From: Isochrysis galbana
Taxonomy: Eukaryota > Haptophyta > Isochrysidales > Isochrysidaceae
Assembly: GCA_018136815.1 (NCBI GenBank)
Contig: CM030934.1
Coordinates: 1,688,695-1,752,694 of the forward strand
Length of the DNA: 64,000 bases
Direction of reading: 5' to 3'
The stretch's first letter is position 1, and every line of letters starts with the position of its first letter. Shown piece by piece: positions 19,926 to 29,580 of the stretch. A program made the translations under genes and the position numbers. A model generated the notes under the pieces. It did not search any database, had not been told where the DNA came from, and saw nothing but the letters and a program-made list of their open reading frames with translations.

Positions 19926-21042
19926 ATGTCTGCCGCTGTGGCGCACGCCCTGCCGCCCGCCATACTCGCGCTCTTTGCGCCCCGGCCGCCCATCGAGTTC
20001 AAGCCACCGATCGAACGGCGCAAGTGCCTCCCATACTCCGGCGTCTCCAACCTCGTCGACCAATTCGAGGAGCCCTCGCAGACGCCGCCGCCGCCGCCTG
20101 CGCCAGAGAGTAAAGAGGCGCGCCGCGAGCGCATCCGCAAGCTGCGCGCTGAGCAGGCGGCTGAGAAGGCGGCCGCCGCAGCAGAGTCGTATGACCCGAA
20201 CGCGGATACCAAGATCAAGGGCGACCCGTATAAGACGCTTTTCGTCTCGCGCATTAGCTACGAGACGACAGAGGCCAAGCTCAAGAAGGAGTTTGAGCAG
20301 TTCGGGCCCATCAAGAGGATCCGGCTCGTGTTCAATACTGACACGGGCAGGCCTCGTGGGTATGCTTTTATCGAATACGAGCAGGAACGCGACATGAAGA
20401 CCGCATACAAGTGTGCTCCCCCTCGGCATGTGGAGTGACTATTGCACCCTATGTCAAAGCATTCTAACACATCCTGCCTCCTCTTCGCCCATCTAAACCG
20501 CGCACACCCCTCCGCATCTGTACGTCAGGCAAGGTGACGGAAGGAAAATCGATGGACGCCGCGTGCTGGTGGACGTCGAACGTGGACGAACCGTGCGCAA
20601 CTGGAAGCCGCGTCGGCTGGGAGGTGGTTTGGGAAACACACGTGCGCCGAAGTTGCCAAAGCGTGAGCTGGGTGTTGCAGGGCCTATGCGTGGCGTGCCT
20701 GTGCCTGGAGATCGGGGTGTCGGCGAGCCGTATGTTCCCGATCGAAACGGCCCGGGTTCACATGGAGTTGGGCGGCCCTTCTCGAGCAACGTGAGTCCTG
20801 CCCCAGGAAAGCTGCAGTGGTCCACTGAGCGGCGTGATGACAACTCTCGGAGATACGGAGGTCGTGATGACCGCCGTGATGACCGCCGTGATGATCGCCG
20901 CGATGACGGCGATCGTGATCGTGGCCGGGATCGTGGACGTGATGACAGCTTCAGGCGAGATAACCACAGCCGTGAAAGGCGAGATAGCGATCGAGAGAGG
21001 GACAGGGACCGCGGTCGCGAACGCGGTGACCGTGACCGCTAA
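19926..21042 (+). CDS. SNRNP70: U1 small nuclear ribonucleoprotein 70 kDa
   Basis: U1 snRNP component that binds stem-loop I of U1 snRNA and helps define 5' splice sites. Exon 1 19926-20410, exon 2 20529-21042, 118-bp GT-AG intron, 332 residues. The join gives '[20 protein letters not shown]', the family sequence. The N-terminal U1-70K region includes [18 protein letters not shown]. The RRM spans about 99-175 with RNP2 LFVSRI and RNP1 RGYAFIEY, followed by [19 protein letters not shown]. The C-terminal tail is built of Arg/Asp repeats (RRDD, RDRGRD) rather than the SR dipeptides of animals and plants. Transcribed away from the DnaJ-PHD gene. Confidence 0.96.
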
Positions 21043-21296
21043 TGATTGTTGTCTTCACTTTCCATTTTGTATGCCGCGCTCCTGCTGACGTTTACTTACG
21101 TATTGGTCGGCTTGCGCACAGCTGTGTTATGCGCCTCTTTGATGCGCTGCCATGCGAGTCGTGAGGTTAGCTGGTTGTGGTGGTTGTCCTGTTGGCAAAA
21201 ATTTGGTCCGAGCGACATTGCTATGCTTCGTGTTCGTGTTGTATGTGTCTAATGTGCAACACGGCAACACACGTCGTCGTGCGTCGTGTGAATAAT
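21043..21296. other. 3' flank of U1-70K
   Basis: No gene. 'TTCGTGTTCGTGTTGTA' near 21230 also occurs near 43655. Confidence 0.3.
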
Positions 21297-21560
21297 ACAT
21301 CTGAAGATTCTGGGCTAACACCTACTGGGTCTGGGTGTTGCGAGTAGGAAAAAAAATATTCTTGAAAATGCCTACTGCTGTTGCTACCCACCTTTCCGCG
21401 GGTTTTCTCCTCGGCAACGCCCTTGCCTCTCCCTCACTCCCCCTTCCGCTCCCCCCCTCGTTCCTTTTTGTTCGGTTTCGGGGGGTCGACCCATGTGCAC
21501 TATACTTTGGGTCTGGCTTCGGGGGACGGGGGAGGCAGGCCTTTTGGCTATATAAGTTTT
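21297..21560 (-). repeat. LINE 3'-end fragment (repeat B, copy 2)
   Basis: Plus strand ACATCTGAAGATTCTGGGCT is the reverse complement of the tail of the LINE ending at 38190. Followed by the C-rich middle and CCTTTTTGTTCGGTTTCGGG. Confidence 0.75.
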
Positions 21561-21656
21561 GATGTGGCGCATTGTGTTGCGCTTCTGCTTGTGGCTTGTG
21601 GGGGCCCAGCCGCGAGGCTTTCCCCATGGGTGGGTCTTGTGGGAGGATTCTCCTCG

Positions 21657-21955
21657 GTCCGGAAGTGCGGTAGCTACTTCGCCGAAATCAAAGGCGTATG
21701 GCACGAAGCGGAGCTCTCATACCTAGGTACACCTATAATCCTATATCCTATATAATAGGCGAGAGACTGCCCAGACTGCCCAGCGTCCCCACGAACCTAG
21801 CTAGATCCCTCCCCACCAGCAGAATGGGATGAAGGCTACAAATCTAACAAAAGGCTAGAAGACCCACTAGCGGACGAATACACGCTAGACGGGAGTACGC
21901 CACTCGACAAAACGAGCGTGGAACAATTAACAAAAAAAAGCCTTGCAAGGGAACG
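21657..21955 (+). pseudogene. LINE ORF2 C-terminal fragment
   Basis: Reads IKGVWHEAELSYLGTPI, a gap with a frame break, then EWDEGYKSNKRLEDPLADEY and STPLDKTSVEQLTKK. This is the same order as residues about 40-115 of the LINE frame at 36795. It lies head-to-head with the antisense fragment on its left. Confidence 0.75.
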
Positions 21956-22056
21956 ATAGTAGGGGTAGGCGGTTATGTCCCGTTCGCAAACAAGACATTT
22001 GGGCAGGTTTGCGGGAACGGGACATTTTCGCAATGTCCCAGGACATTTGGGCCCCC
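21956..22056 (+). repeat. Short 'TAGGGGTAGGC' element, copy 2
   Basis: GTAGGGGTAGGCGGTTATGT followed by inverted and direct repeats of GGGACATTTTCGC and GGACATTTGGGC. The last motif differs by one base from GGATATTTGGGC of copy 1. Confidence 0.5.
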
Positions 22057-22734
22057 CAGGGGGGCGTTCGTGCGCGAAAATGAAAATGGCGCGGGAGCTG
22101 CTTCTACCGTTATACTCGTAATGTCGTTATAAAGTTCCGCTCTTGGCCTCTATCAGATCACAAGTACAGGTACAGGCGTCTGTGATGTTGCGCTACAACC
22201 GCAATGCGCGCCGCAACGAAGAATGACCGCGTGCTAATGTCTAATGTGTGAGCAAGTGTGAGGTGTGAGATGTGTGTAGATGTGTACGAGCCTATGTAAT
22301 AGTAATAACACTATATACGCTTATACTACAATACATACTACAACGTTTACTATCTATCGGATAAAGGTACCCAGCTTTGTTTGAGCTTTGTAGGACCAGC
22401 CCTACAATGAAGGACGGAATTGCCCACGTGTAAACACAAGCATTTGGTGGTATTCTGTCCTAACCATGGGCTTTTGGCTTACTTTGTGTGTGGATGTTCT
22501 CTTGAAGTTGTTCTATAGCAACAAAGCACCACATTCCCATTCCCTCAAGCAAGCTCACTTCGTCTGGTTCCTTAGGACGCTTCACAGAAGAGGAGGCCAT
22601 CGCGATTCTGGTACACGGGGAGGGCGACAAAGGGAGAGAGAGGAGGGCTGTGAAGGGAGAGGGGGGGGGGGGGGGGGCTGGTAGGCAACGCGGGGTGGGT
22701 GGGCGGCAGGGGGGGGGGGGGGGCGGCGGGGCGG
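22057..22734. other. Intergenic, no supported gene
   Basis: Contains G-runs at about 22661-22677 and 22710-22724. No coding sequence that I trust. Confidence 0.3.
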
Positions 22735-22962
22735 ACTGCAAGGGAACTGCTCAACTGCAGGGCAACTGCTCACCCTTCCTCGTCTCCTCCATATAGACGT
22801 GTGACGAAACTTGTTGTCTGCTTTTACGTGGTCGGTGCTCTTTGGTGTACTCATCAGTGCTCTTTGGTGTGTGAGACGTGGATCGTGAATTTCAACGAGA
22901 TATCGACCATGCCCCCAAGTCGAGTGAATGGAGTCAGACCACGTGTGGGTTTCAACATGTGA
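22735..22962 (+). repeat. Dispersed repeat E, copy 1
   Basis: From the AACTGCTCAACTGCAGGGCA unit through GACGTGTGACGAAACTTGTT to 'GTCGAGTGAATGGAGTCAGA'; almost identical to 27640-27885. Adjacent to the TSD of the element at 23010. Confidence 0.8.
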
Positions 22963-23009
22963 AGTGTCAAGTTGAGTCAAGTAACCTCCAGGTGACAACG
23001 AAAGGTGTT

Positions 23010-23936
23010 TTTTTTATCTATCTGAGCATTAGTACCACTACTCTCACTAGCCCGGTACTAACACGACAGCCCTCAGCGCACCTGCCCGTACACCTTGGCG
23101 CGTGCTGTTGTCACAGATACATACTCCTATGCACCCTTCCACATCTCCCCCCTCGCAGGCCCCCGGCTCCCATTCTAACTCCCCACAAGTTAAAATGAGG
23201 GAAAACCCATTGAGGCGGTCCGGTCGACGCCGGCCGACTCTCCGGGAAAAAGCACCGGGGGGGGGGGGAGGAACCTCTCGTCAAAAAAGGAGAACGGCCC
23301 TTACAGCTCGCGCCGCGAGCGGTCCTCGAAGAAATAAATGTCTGCGCCCCCCGATACCTGCCACAGGGACGTCTTGAGCCACTCCCTTCTTCTCGCCTCT
23401 CCTGTCGCCAGCCGCCCCCCTTCGCCCGTTTGCTAACGCAAACGGGGCTCGTTTCTCACCACACTCCATCGGGGGGGGTGCAAATCCCCCCTCTCCCTCG
23501 TTCCATTCTCTTCCGCCCCGGTCCCTGCGGCGCGTCGCCATGCGGCGCGCCATGGCCTGCTCTCAGAGGTCCTTCAGGGGCGCCCAGAGGGCCAGCAAGG
23601 GCAGCTCAGGGGGCAGTGGAGGCTGGGGCTCAGCCCCTGGCCCCTCCTGCCTCTCCCTCGCTCGCCTCGCTGGCCTTGGGTGCCGCCCTGAGGCCCCTGT
23701 CTGCCTGGCGACCAGGGATGGGGGGGGGAGTCAGTACGAGAGCAGGCCCATGCGGGCCTGGGAGTGCGGCTCGCGGCCCGCGCCCACTAGGGGTCTGGGC
23801 TGTATTGATGAGTGCCCTGCCCCTGCCAGAGGGCAGGGGCTGGGGTTGAATGTACGGGCCCACCCCGGGGGGTGTCCGCAATGGAGAGAGGGGGGCGCGA
23901 GGCCCCCATTGACCCCCACTTATAAAAGTAGGTTGC
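23010..23936 (-). mobile_element. Full-length non-autonomous LINE-related element (F+A type)
   Basis: Flanked by exact 15-bp duplications ACAACGAAAGGTGTT at 22995-23009 and 23937-23951. Read on the minus strand it begins GCAACCTACTT with the terminal hairpin (23932-23915) and ATG at 23909. Then come the repeat F block (23900-23530) and repeat A (23330-23025), ending in an A/T run. It shows that repeats F and A are the two halves of one 927-bp element. No reverse transcriptase. Confidence 0.85.
23915..23932 (-). other. LINE 5' hairpin, locus 2
   Basis: Minus strand CCTACTT-TTAT-AAGTGGG, 7-bp stem with one G-T (G-U in RNA) pair, then GGTCA and ATG at 23909. Confidence 0.75.
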
Positions 23937-23951
23937 ACAACGAAAGGTGTT

Positions 23952-24490
23952 AGCAGGGATGGGGATAATTGAACGCTTTTGATCTTATAAACTTAGTTCT
24001 GAGTCCACGCACATCGAGTGTAGTGTAGACTCAGCGATTGCTAAAGCAAGCAATAAAATCCAATCCCAACCCGCAATACTAAACATGCTCCTCATAGGTG
24101 TCTCGGTCGTTGCCGGGATCGTCGTGCATCGATGCTGCATCGTGCTCAGAGTGACATTTATAGTTATCATTTGTCCTGTCCAATATCATGTTTAAGCTAA
24201 GCGATCCACCGGAACCGGAAAGAATGATAAAGTTATACAGGAGGAACCTGAACCGACAGCTCCAGAATCAATACTATTGACTATTGTAAACGGACATATG
24301 GACATTTGATGGCTCAAATTGCATCTATCCCATATTCGACGGAACGCAACCTTCCCCCCTCCCCTTTACTTCCTATTGCTCCGCTCTCCGGCGCCCCCGC
24401 GCCCGCGAAAACCGAAAAGCGCCACCGACGACGCCGCCCTCTACCCTAGCTCTACCCTCGCCTCTCTACCCCTCTGAGCTCCCACCCAAC
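23952..24490. other. Upstream region of the 24491 ORF
   Basis: AT-richer sequence to about 24350, then C-rich sequence before the ATG. No gene seen. Confidence 0.3.
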
Positions 24491-24802
24491 ATGGCGAAAT
24501 TGAGGAAGAAGAAGACGGCGGCGGCGGTGGTGGCGCCAACTGCGCCGCTGAAGCCGCAGGGCTCGGCCATGTCAAAGATGCGAGTTTCTAAGGGTCTGCG
24601 CATGCTTGATAGGGCCGCCCAGTTGCTGTTTGAGCCTAGAGCCATTGAATGGCAGGTATTGAAAACCGTCCTGATCGGTTCATCAAGGAACACTGTGTCT
24701 AAAGCATGTCGTCATCGTCGTCTAGTGCACCATCACGCGTTGCCAAGCGTCGATTGCCCTCGTGCCGCCGTGCCTGTGCGATCACACGCAAAGAAGAGTT
24801 AG
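24491..24802 (+). CDS. Hypothetical small basic protein, structure uncertain
   Basis: The open frame reads MAKLRKKKTAAAVVAPTAPL, then a basic stretch ending EPRAIEWQ. A good donor (CAG/GTATTG, 24657) follows EWQ. Downstream a second coding-like stretch in another frame, AKRRLPSCRRACAITRKEEL, ends at TGA 24820-24822, so a two-exon gene is likely, but no acceptor I found joins the phases. The C-terminal residues of the unspliced frame should therefore not be trusted. Lys/Arg-rich; no family recognised. Converges with the minus-strand surface-protein gene 80 bp away. Confidence 0.4.
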   Translation: MAKLRKKKTAAAVVAPTAPLKPQGSAMSKMRVSKGLRMLDRAAQLLFEPRAIEWQVLKTVLIGSSRNTVSKACRHRRLVHHHALPSVDCPRAAVPVRSHAKKS

Positions 24803-24881
24803 CAGCAGCGCTAGATATGTGAGCAATGCGTTGGAGCCAAAGGCACAAGGATGCTTGCGATTGTGCGCGGTCAGTTTTGGC

Positions 24882-25874
24882 TTACGAAGAGGCGGGCAGG
24901 ATTTGAGGAACAGCACACGACCGGAGCTTGTGGCGCACCTGCATGTCATTCACGAGGTTGCGCGCCCTCATGCTACTAGTGGGTAGACATGTATCTACCA
25001 ATCCAATTCCCTCCTGCTCTGGATCTCCGCGACCACCCCACCCACCAGAGCCATTGCGCGAGTTGTAGCCCTGCGCACGACGGAAAAACTTCACCATGCA
25101 ATACATAATCAATGCAAGGAAAAGCATGGGGAGTATGCTCCCAAGTCCGCCGCCGTCGCCGCCAGGCTTCTTGCCATCGCCATAACACTGAATGCCCGGG
25201 ACCTTGCAAGCTTCTGTAGTCGTTGGATCTGGCCCGCTCACGGGAAGCAAGCCGGCATCTGAGATCATATGCTGACCTGGTGGAGGAGAGGTTTTTGGCG
25301 ATGGGGATGGTAATGGCGAGTCCGATGGCGGTGGAGACTGTGATGGAGATGGTGATGGTGAGGGTGGCGGTGATGCTGCGTCAGAACCGGTCATTGCCGG
25401 CGGTGGCAGAGTTAAAGGCGGAGGTGGGGAGGCAGGCGAGACCACAGGCGACGGCGAGACCGACGGCGAGACCGACGGCGAGACCGACGGCGAGACCGAC
25501 GGCGAGACCGACGGTGAGACCGACGGCGAGACCGACGGCGAGACCGACGGCAAGACCAACGGCGGTGGTGCAAGGGGCGGCGGCGGAGAGGAAGTAGGCG
25601 CAGGGAATGTATCTTCACTACTTGGTGGTGTCGGCGATGTCACCGGCGGAGGCGCAGGCTTTAACGTGGAGCTGGTGAGAGGCTCAGCCTTCCGGTCGAC
25701 GCAGAAGCCGCACGACTTCATGCATTCAGGGCCAAACTGCAGGCAGCCAATATCGGAGAGAGTCTCGCAGTCGATGACAGCCCCTGTCGAGGTGGCCCCC
25801 TTGTCTACGCACTGCGCGCCCGCCCTCGCCGGCCAGACTACGAGAACCACGAGGGGCAACAGCCGCGCCGGCAT
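24882..25874 (-). CDS. Predicted surface protein: signal peptide, six-Cys domain, Ser/Pro repeat, TM
   Basis: 330 residues. Signal peptide 1-20 (MPARLLPLVVLVVWPARAGA) followed by a six-cysteine ShKT-like module, about 22-58 (CVD...DCETLSDIGC...CMKSCGFC). A long Pro/Ser/Thr region holds eight or nine copies of PSVS in tandem (DNA about 25440-25560). One transmembrane helix lies at about 247-264 (ILPMLFLALIMYCMVKFF), then a cytoplasmic tail. This is the layout of a hydroxyproline-rich cell-wall or surface glycoprotein; ShKT modules are common protein-protein modules and do not imply a toxin. A possible donor (GTAGAT) near 25000 means the last 30 residues may be wrong. The tandem repeat is likely length-variable. 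Confidence 0.7.
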   Translation of the reverse strand: MPARLLPLVVLVVWPARAGAQCVDKGATSTGAVIDCETLSDIGCLQFGPECMKSCGFCVDRKAEPLTSSTLKPAPPPVTSPTPPSSEDTFPAPTSSPPPPLAPPPLVLPSVSPSVSPSVSPSVSPSVSPSVSPSVSPSVSPSPVVSPASPPPPLTLPPPAMTGSDAASPPPSPSPSPSQSPPPSDSPLPSPSPKTSPPPGQHMISDAGLLPVSGPDPTTTEACKVPGIQCYGDGKKPGGDGGGLGSILPMLFLALIMYCMVKFFRRAQGYNSRNGSGGWGGRGDPEQEGIGLVDTCLPTSSMRARNLVNDMQVRHKLRSCAVPQILPASS

Positions 25875-26194
25875 GCTCGCGTGCGCTGTCTACTTCCCTC
25901 GCCCGCTCGCTCGCTCGCTCCACCCCTCCCCGCGCCTTCCCCCCCCCCCCCCCCCCCCTTCTTCCTCCTTTCTCTTCTTCTGTACTCTACTCTTCTCTCG
26001 AGTAGAGGTACTCAACTCTAACCTCAGAGTAGCTAGTTCTACCGCTCCCCCCCCCCTCCCGCACCCCTCTCCTCTTCTCCGGGGATCTCTCCCCGTCGGT
26101 ACAAATGATGCTGGTGCCGTAGGAGATGCGGTCGCACGGTCGAGAATTGTATTGTAGAGCACTTCGTTTAGTAGCCCGGCCACTCACTATGGGG
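25875..26194. other. Upstream region of the surface-protein gene
   Basis: A C/T-rich tract with a C-run at about 25939-25958 and a small palindrome around CTCTCGAGTAGAG. No gene. Confidence 0.4.
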
Positions 26195-26202
26195 GTGCGG
26201 AG

Positions 26203-26762
26203 CCTACATGTGAAACACAGATTCAGTGAGTTTCTACGGAGGGCAAATACATATGAGTTTGGCTGAGTTTCTAGGAGAGACAGTCGGGGCCGCAGGCCCC
26301 GGCGTGAGGTGACGGTGAAGCGGCCGGGGCCGAAGGCCCCGGACGCCGTGAAGCGACCGGGGAAGCTTTACATAAAGATAAAACAAGGGCAAGGGAGGAA
26401 AATCTTATATAAGAAGGGGGGGGGTCGTTTCGCAGGTGGAGTAAGGAAGGGGCGGGAGGGGGGGGCGGGGGGGAGCCGGGGGGCTATGTAAAGATAGGAA
26501 CGAGGCCGAGAGGTAATAATGGGAAGGGGTATAGTTTCGGCACAAAGAGGACCCGTGCGGGGGAAGAAAGGGCGGGGGAAGGGGGTAGAGGAGGGAAACG
26601 GGAGAGGAGTGAAACTCTGCCTCACCAACCCCTAGGGAAGCCCCCCCGGTATCTGAGTTTCCCACTGAGTTTCCCTGAGTTTCTTCCATGGCCAAACAAA
26701 AACTTACTGAATACTGAGTTTAATGAGTTTGGAGAGTGAACCCGCTGAGTTTTACATGTAGG
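26203..26762. mobile_element. MITE 3 with 8-bp TSD
   Basis: Inverted ends CCTACATGTGAAACACAG (26203 on) and CTGAGTTTTACATGTAGG (to 26762) are flanked by GTGCGGAG at 26195-26202 and 26763-26770. The 560-bp body contains many TGAGTTT copies near both ends and GC-rich palindromic blocks (GGGGCCGCAGGCCCC). No transposase. The 8-bp TSD favours hAT, though the ends are not CAGGG/TAGGG. Confidence 0.87.
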
Positions 26763-26770
26763 GTGCGGAG

Positions 26771-27105
26771 GGCACCAGCTACAATGGGTGAATGAAGGGC
26801 TAAATAAGCTCCCTATGCCTTCCGGTAGGATGGATCAGGTAGGATGGATCAGCAAACAAAATTGGGGGTTCTCCGGCGAAATTTTCGAAAAATATTGAAT
26901 TTCAGGCCATCAAAGGCGGTGCGCGAAATACAGTCGAGCCCCCCTCCGGTATATTTTGTGGGGCCCTTCATGCGAGGCACAAACATCGAATAGCGAGGAA
27001 ACTTGTGACGCCAGCTCACTGGGTTCACAAGGCCTGGGTCTATGAACACTGGAGCATAAGTCATACTCGTATTTTTAGACTTGAATGTGTACCTACGAAA
27101 GTATA
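26771..27105. other. No gene seen
   Basis: A 12-bp unit (GTAGGATGGATCA) is repeated at 26825-26850. Nothing else supported. Confidence 0.3.
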
Positions 27106-27235
27106 ATAATAAAACAACTGAGCGTTAGTACCACTACTCCCACTAGCCCGGTACTATCACGACACCCCTTAGCGCACTTGCCCGCACGCCTTGGAGTGAT
27201 GGTGCAGACACATACACATATGCGGCCCAATGCAT
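27106..27235 (-). repeat. Dispersed repeat A, copy 4 (3' end only)
   Basis: The minus strand ends CTCAGTTGTTTTATTATTAT, as at 11535; strongly 5'-truncated. Confidence 0.75.
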
Positions 27236-27342
27236 TTTCAGTTTCCAGCATCAGACAGAGGGAGGAGGGTCGGCAAGGTTTCTTCTGGACCAGGGTGTCT
27301 CCGCAGATGCTTGCGCAATTACAGAGGAGCCCCATCTTCTCA

Positions 27343-27343
27343 A

Positions 27344-27379
<36 letters not shown>
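27343..27379. repeat. (GT)n microsatellite
   Basis: About 18 GT units. Confidence 0.95.
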
Positions 27380-27383
<4 letters not shown>

Positions 27384-27564
27384 GTGACCTTCACGGGGGG
27401 ACCCTCTTCGGATGGATCAACTCCCCCCCAGTAGGACTGAAATCTTGTTGTGGGACGCCTAGGTGTTTCGTGACGGGTTTTATCGATGTTCGAGTCTGTC
27501 ATCCGGAAACTCGCGCGATCTTGAGGTCCCGTGCTGCGACGCCCCATGTCGACCGAGAGTGTGC

Positions 27565-27885
27565 CCACGGTCCCAGCCGGCAACAGCTCAACTGCAGGGC
27601 TACTGCTCAACTGCAGGGCAACTGCTCAACTACAGGGCAACTGCTCAACTGCAACTGCAGGGGCAACTGCTCAACTGCAGGGCTACTGCTCAACTGCAGG
27701 GCAACTGCTCACCCTTCCCTCGTCTCCTCCATATAGACGTGTGACGAAACTTGTTGTCTGCTTTTACGCGGTCGGTGCTCTTTGGTGTAACTCATCAGTG
27801 CTCTTTGGTGTGAGACGTGGATCGTGAATTCCAACGAGATATCGACCCTGCCCCCAAGTCGAGTGAATGGAGTCAGACCACGTGC
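27565..27885 (+). repeat. Dispersed repeat E, copy 2, with expanded minisatellite
   Basis: The 18-20 bp unit CAACTGCTCAACTGCAGGG is present about seven times (27580-27712), against about two at 22735. The non-repeated remainder is nearly identical to copy 1. Confidence 0.85.
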
Positions 27886-27895
27886 GGCGGACGTG

Positions 27896-28340
27896 GCCGG
27901 ACGAGAAGGAGTACGGCGGCAATAGTCCAAAACGACGGGCATCCATTGCATCGCCATCGCACCGGCGATGCCCACGTAGGTGCGGCTGCGCATCGAGCCG
28001 CGACATAGTTGTTGCGTCAGCTTGCGAGCTCGCAGGGTTTTGGAGCTTACACTGATATCAGTAACTTGTATCAGCTTGCAAGCGGCAACAACAAAACTGA
28101 CGTCCTAAAAACAAAACTGCCGGCGCCGCGCCGCCGCTAATGCCTTGCCACTACTCGCGAGGGGACTACAGCCACAGAGTGCGAGCGATGCGCGATGGGA
28201 GTATGCGAGTGCAATTGAACCTCCACCTCACTCTCACTCTCCAGAAGTGGAAGGATCTGCACAGTAATCCACTGGGGCAAGAATCCTCAAAAAATGGAGC
28301 GTTGATGATAATCTGACAGAGCCCAGCCCACTCCCTGCTA
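27896..28340. other. No gene seen
   Basis: Contains CACTGATATCAGTAACTTGT near 28050; a similar ACTGATATCAG motif lies near 28780. No coding sequence. Confidence 0.3.
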
Positions 28341-28347
28341 CAGATCC

Positions 28348-28469
28348 AAAAAAAAAGACGATCGTCCTGATAAGACCCTCATCGGATACCATAAAATTCC
28401 ACGCGGCATCGAACCGCAGACTCCTGGCATTCTTCTCTTGCATCACCTCCGCTGAGCCACCACGACCAA
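28348..28469 (-). mobile_element. tRNA-derived SINE
   Basis: On the minus strand it has an A-box-like TGGCTCAGCGG (28459-28449) and a B-box GGTTCGATGCC (28415-28405), the spacing and sequence of an internal RNA polymerase III promoter. It ends in a run of nine T (28356-28348), a Pol III terminator. Short duplications AGATCC flank it (28342-28347 and 28470-28475). The segments that should form the acceptor stem do not pair, so this is a SINE rather than a functional tRNA gene. Confidence 0.7.
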
Positions 28470-28905
28470 AGATCCGCGCCATTGATTAAAATAAAGTGAT
28501 TAGTTCTTCTAGGCGGCCCCGCCCTCCTGCATTATTCTGTCATGAGTTCTTTCTCCCAGTTTCTGGAGGGTAGCCGAGCAGAGCGGAGCGCAGTGGCTTC
28601 GCTCGCAGGGGTATGCAGAGCTCTGCGGCCTGCGGCCTGCGGCCGTACGTACTGGTACTAGTACTACTACAACTAAAAGTAAAATAAAGTAAAATATCGC
28701 TATGCGCTATGCTGAAGTCGTTTTAATTCTATTTGTTAGCTGAGAGGTGATATCAGTGATCTGCCTCAATTGAGCTCTTACTGATATCAGAAAGCTGATA
28801 TTAGTACTGATACAACAACTATGAGCCGCGATGAGCGATGAGGGGACATGGGAAGGTTTGCCATTGCGTGCTGGCCACTTGCCAAAAGGCCCCCCCGGTA
28901 TACCT

Positions 28906-29060
28906 TTGTTTGGTACTATATTAACTACAGTACTATAGTACATAGTACCAAAGAGGCCGAAATGTACTACTACTATGTAACATAGTAGCACCGGTGCGCT
29001 ACTACTATGTAACATAGTAGCAATTTTCCACTACTAGGTTCGACTATAGTAGACCAAATC
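28906..29060. repeat. Cluster of palindromes
   Basis: TTTGGTACTAT...ATAGTACCAAA (28909-28954), then CTACTATGTAACATAGTAG twice (about 28967-28985 and 29002-29020), then CTACTAGG...TATAGTAG (29031-29053). Each is a near-perfect hairpin. Adjacent to the left end of the LINE remnant. Confidence 0.8.
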
Positions 29061-29580
29061 TCAACCTATTCACAGCCTTACGAGAGACGAGCCCATCCAA
29101 AGGAATTGGGGAGGCCCAAACATTTCAGAGGTGAGTGGTAGAGACTTAGAGAGAAGCCCAAATGGTACTTGGGGCTTGGGGCATGTGGAGGTCGAGGACG
29201 GTCGAGATCGAGCTCGAGCGATGCGAGAGTTGGCGTTGGGAGATCGACTCGCAGCAAACTCCCAGAGTTTTGGAAACAAGCGCTGAACAACATACGCAAA
29301 CTAGAGCTCACATCCTTGAAAGTCAGTAGGGAAGGCCTACTCTCACAACCAATATGGGGCAGCCCAACGCACCCAGGCCCCAGACTTAACCCCACATGGG
29401 CGAAACTATGGAACAAACTTGAGTGCAACGCCATACACAATGTGTATCGCGACTATAATGCGACGACACCCTATACTAGAGAGGAATGCGCACAATACCT
29501 CAAAAATAACGATACGTACATACACTTCCAAGGGGAATATATCCCAAGGGACAAATTTCTAGAGTCATGGGACACAATAG
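29060..29580 (+). pseudogene. LINE ORF2 segment left of the Copia insertion
   Basis: Reads 'KLPEFWKQALNNIRKLELTS', REGLLSQPIWGSP, NAIHNVYRDYN and KFLESWDTIV. These correspond one for one to blocks of the LINE at 54155-56443 (ALPAFWKEAITN, LSQPIW, NVIHNVFKD, EFLESWDAVV). The frame resumes at 36775 after the Copia element and its 5-bp duplication. 5'-truncated: no RT core is present. Confidence 0.85.

Noticed and set aside
20563-20794. Alternative frames over U1-70K exon 2
   Set aside because: The joined exon model reproduces the U1-70K sequence across the splice site, so the other frames are shadows.
24491-24822. A confident two-exon model for the small basic protein
   Set aside because: A good donor and a coding-like second segment exist, but no acceptor joins them in phase, so only the first frame is listed.
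28348-28469. Functional tRNA gene
   Set aside because: A and B boxes are present but the ends do not form an acceptor stem and no convincing anticodon arm can be drawn.
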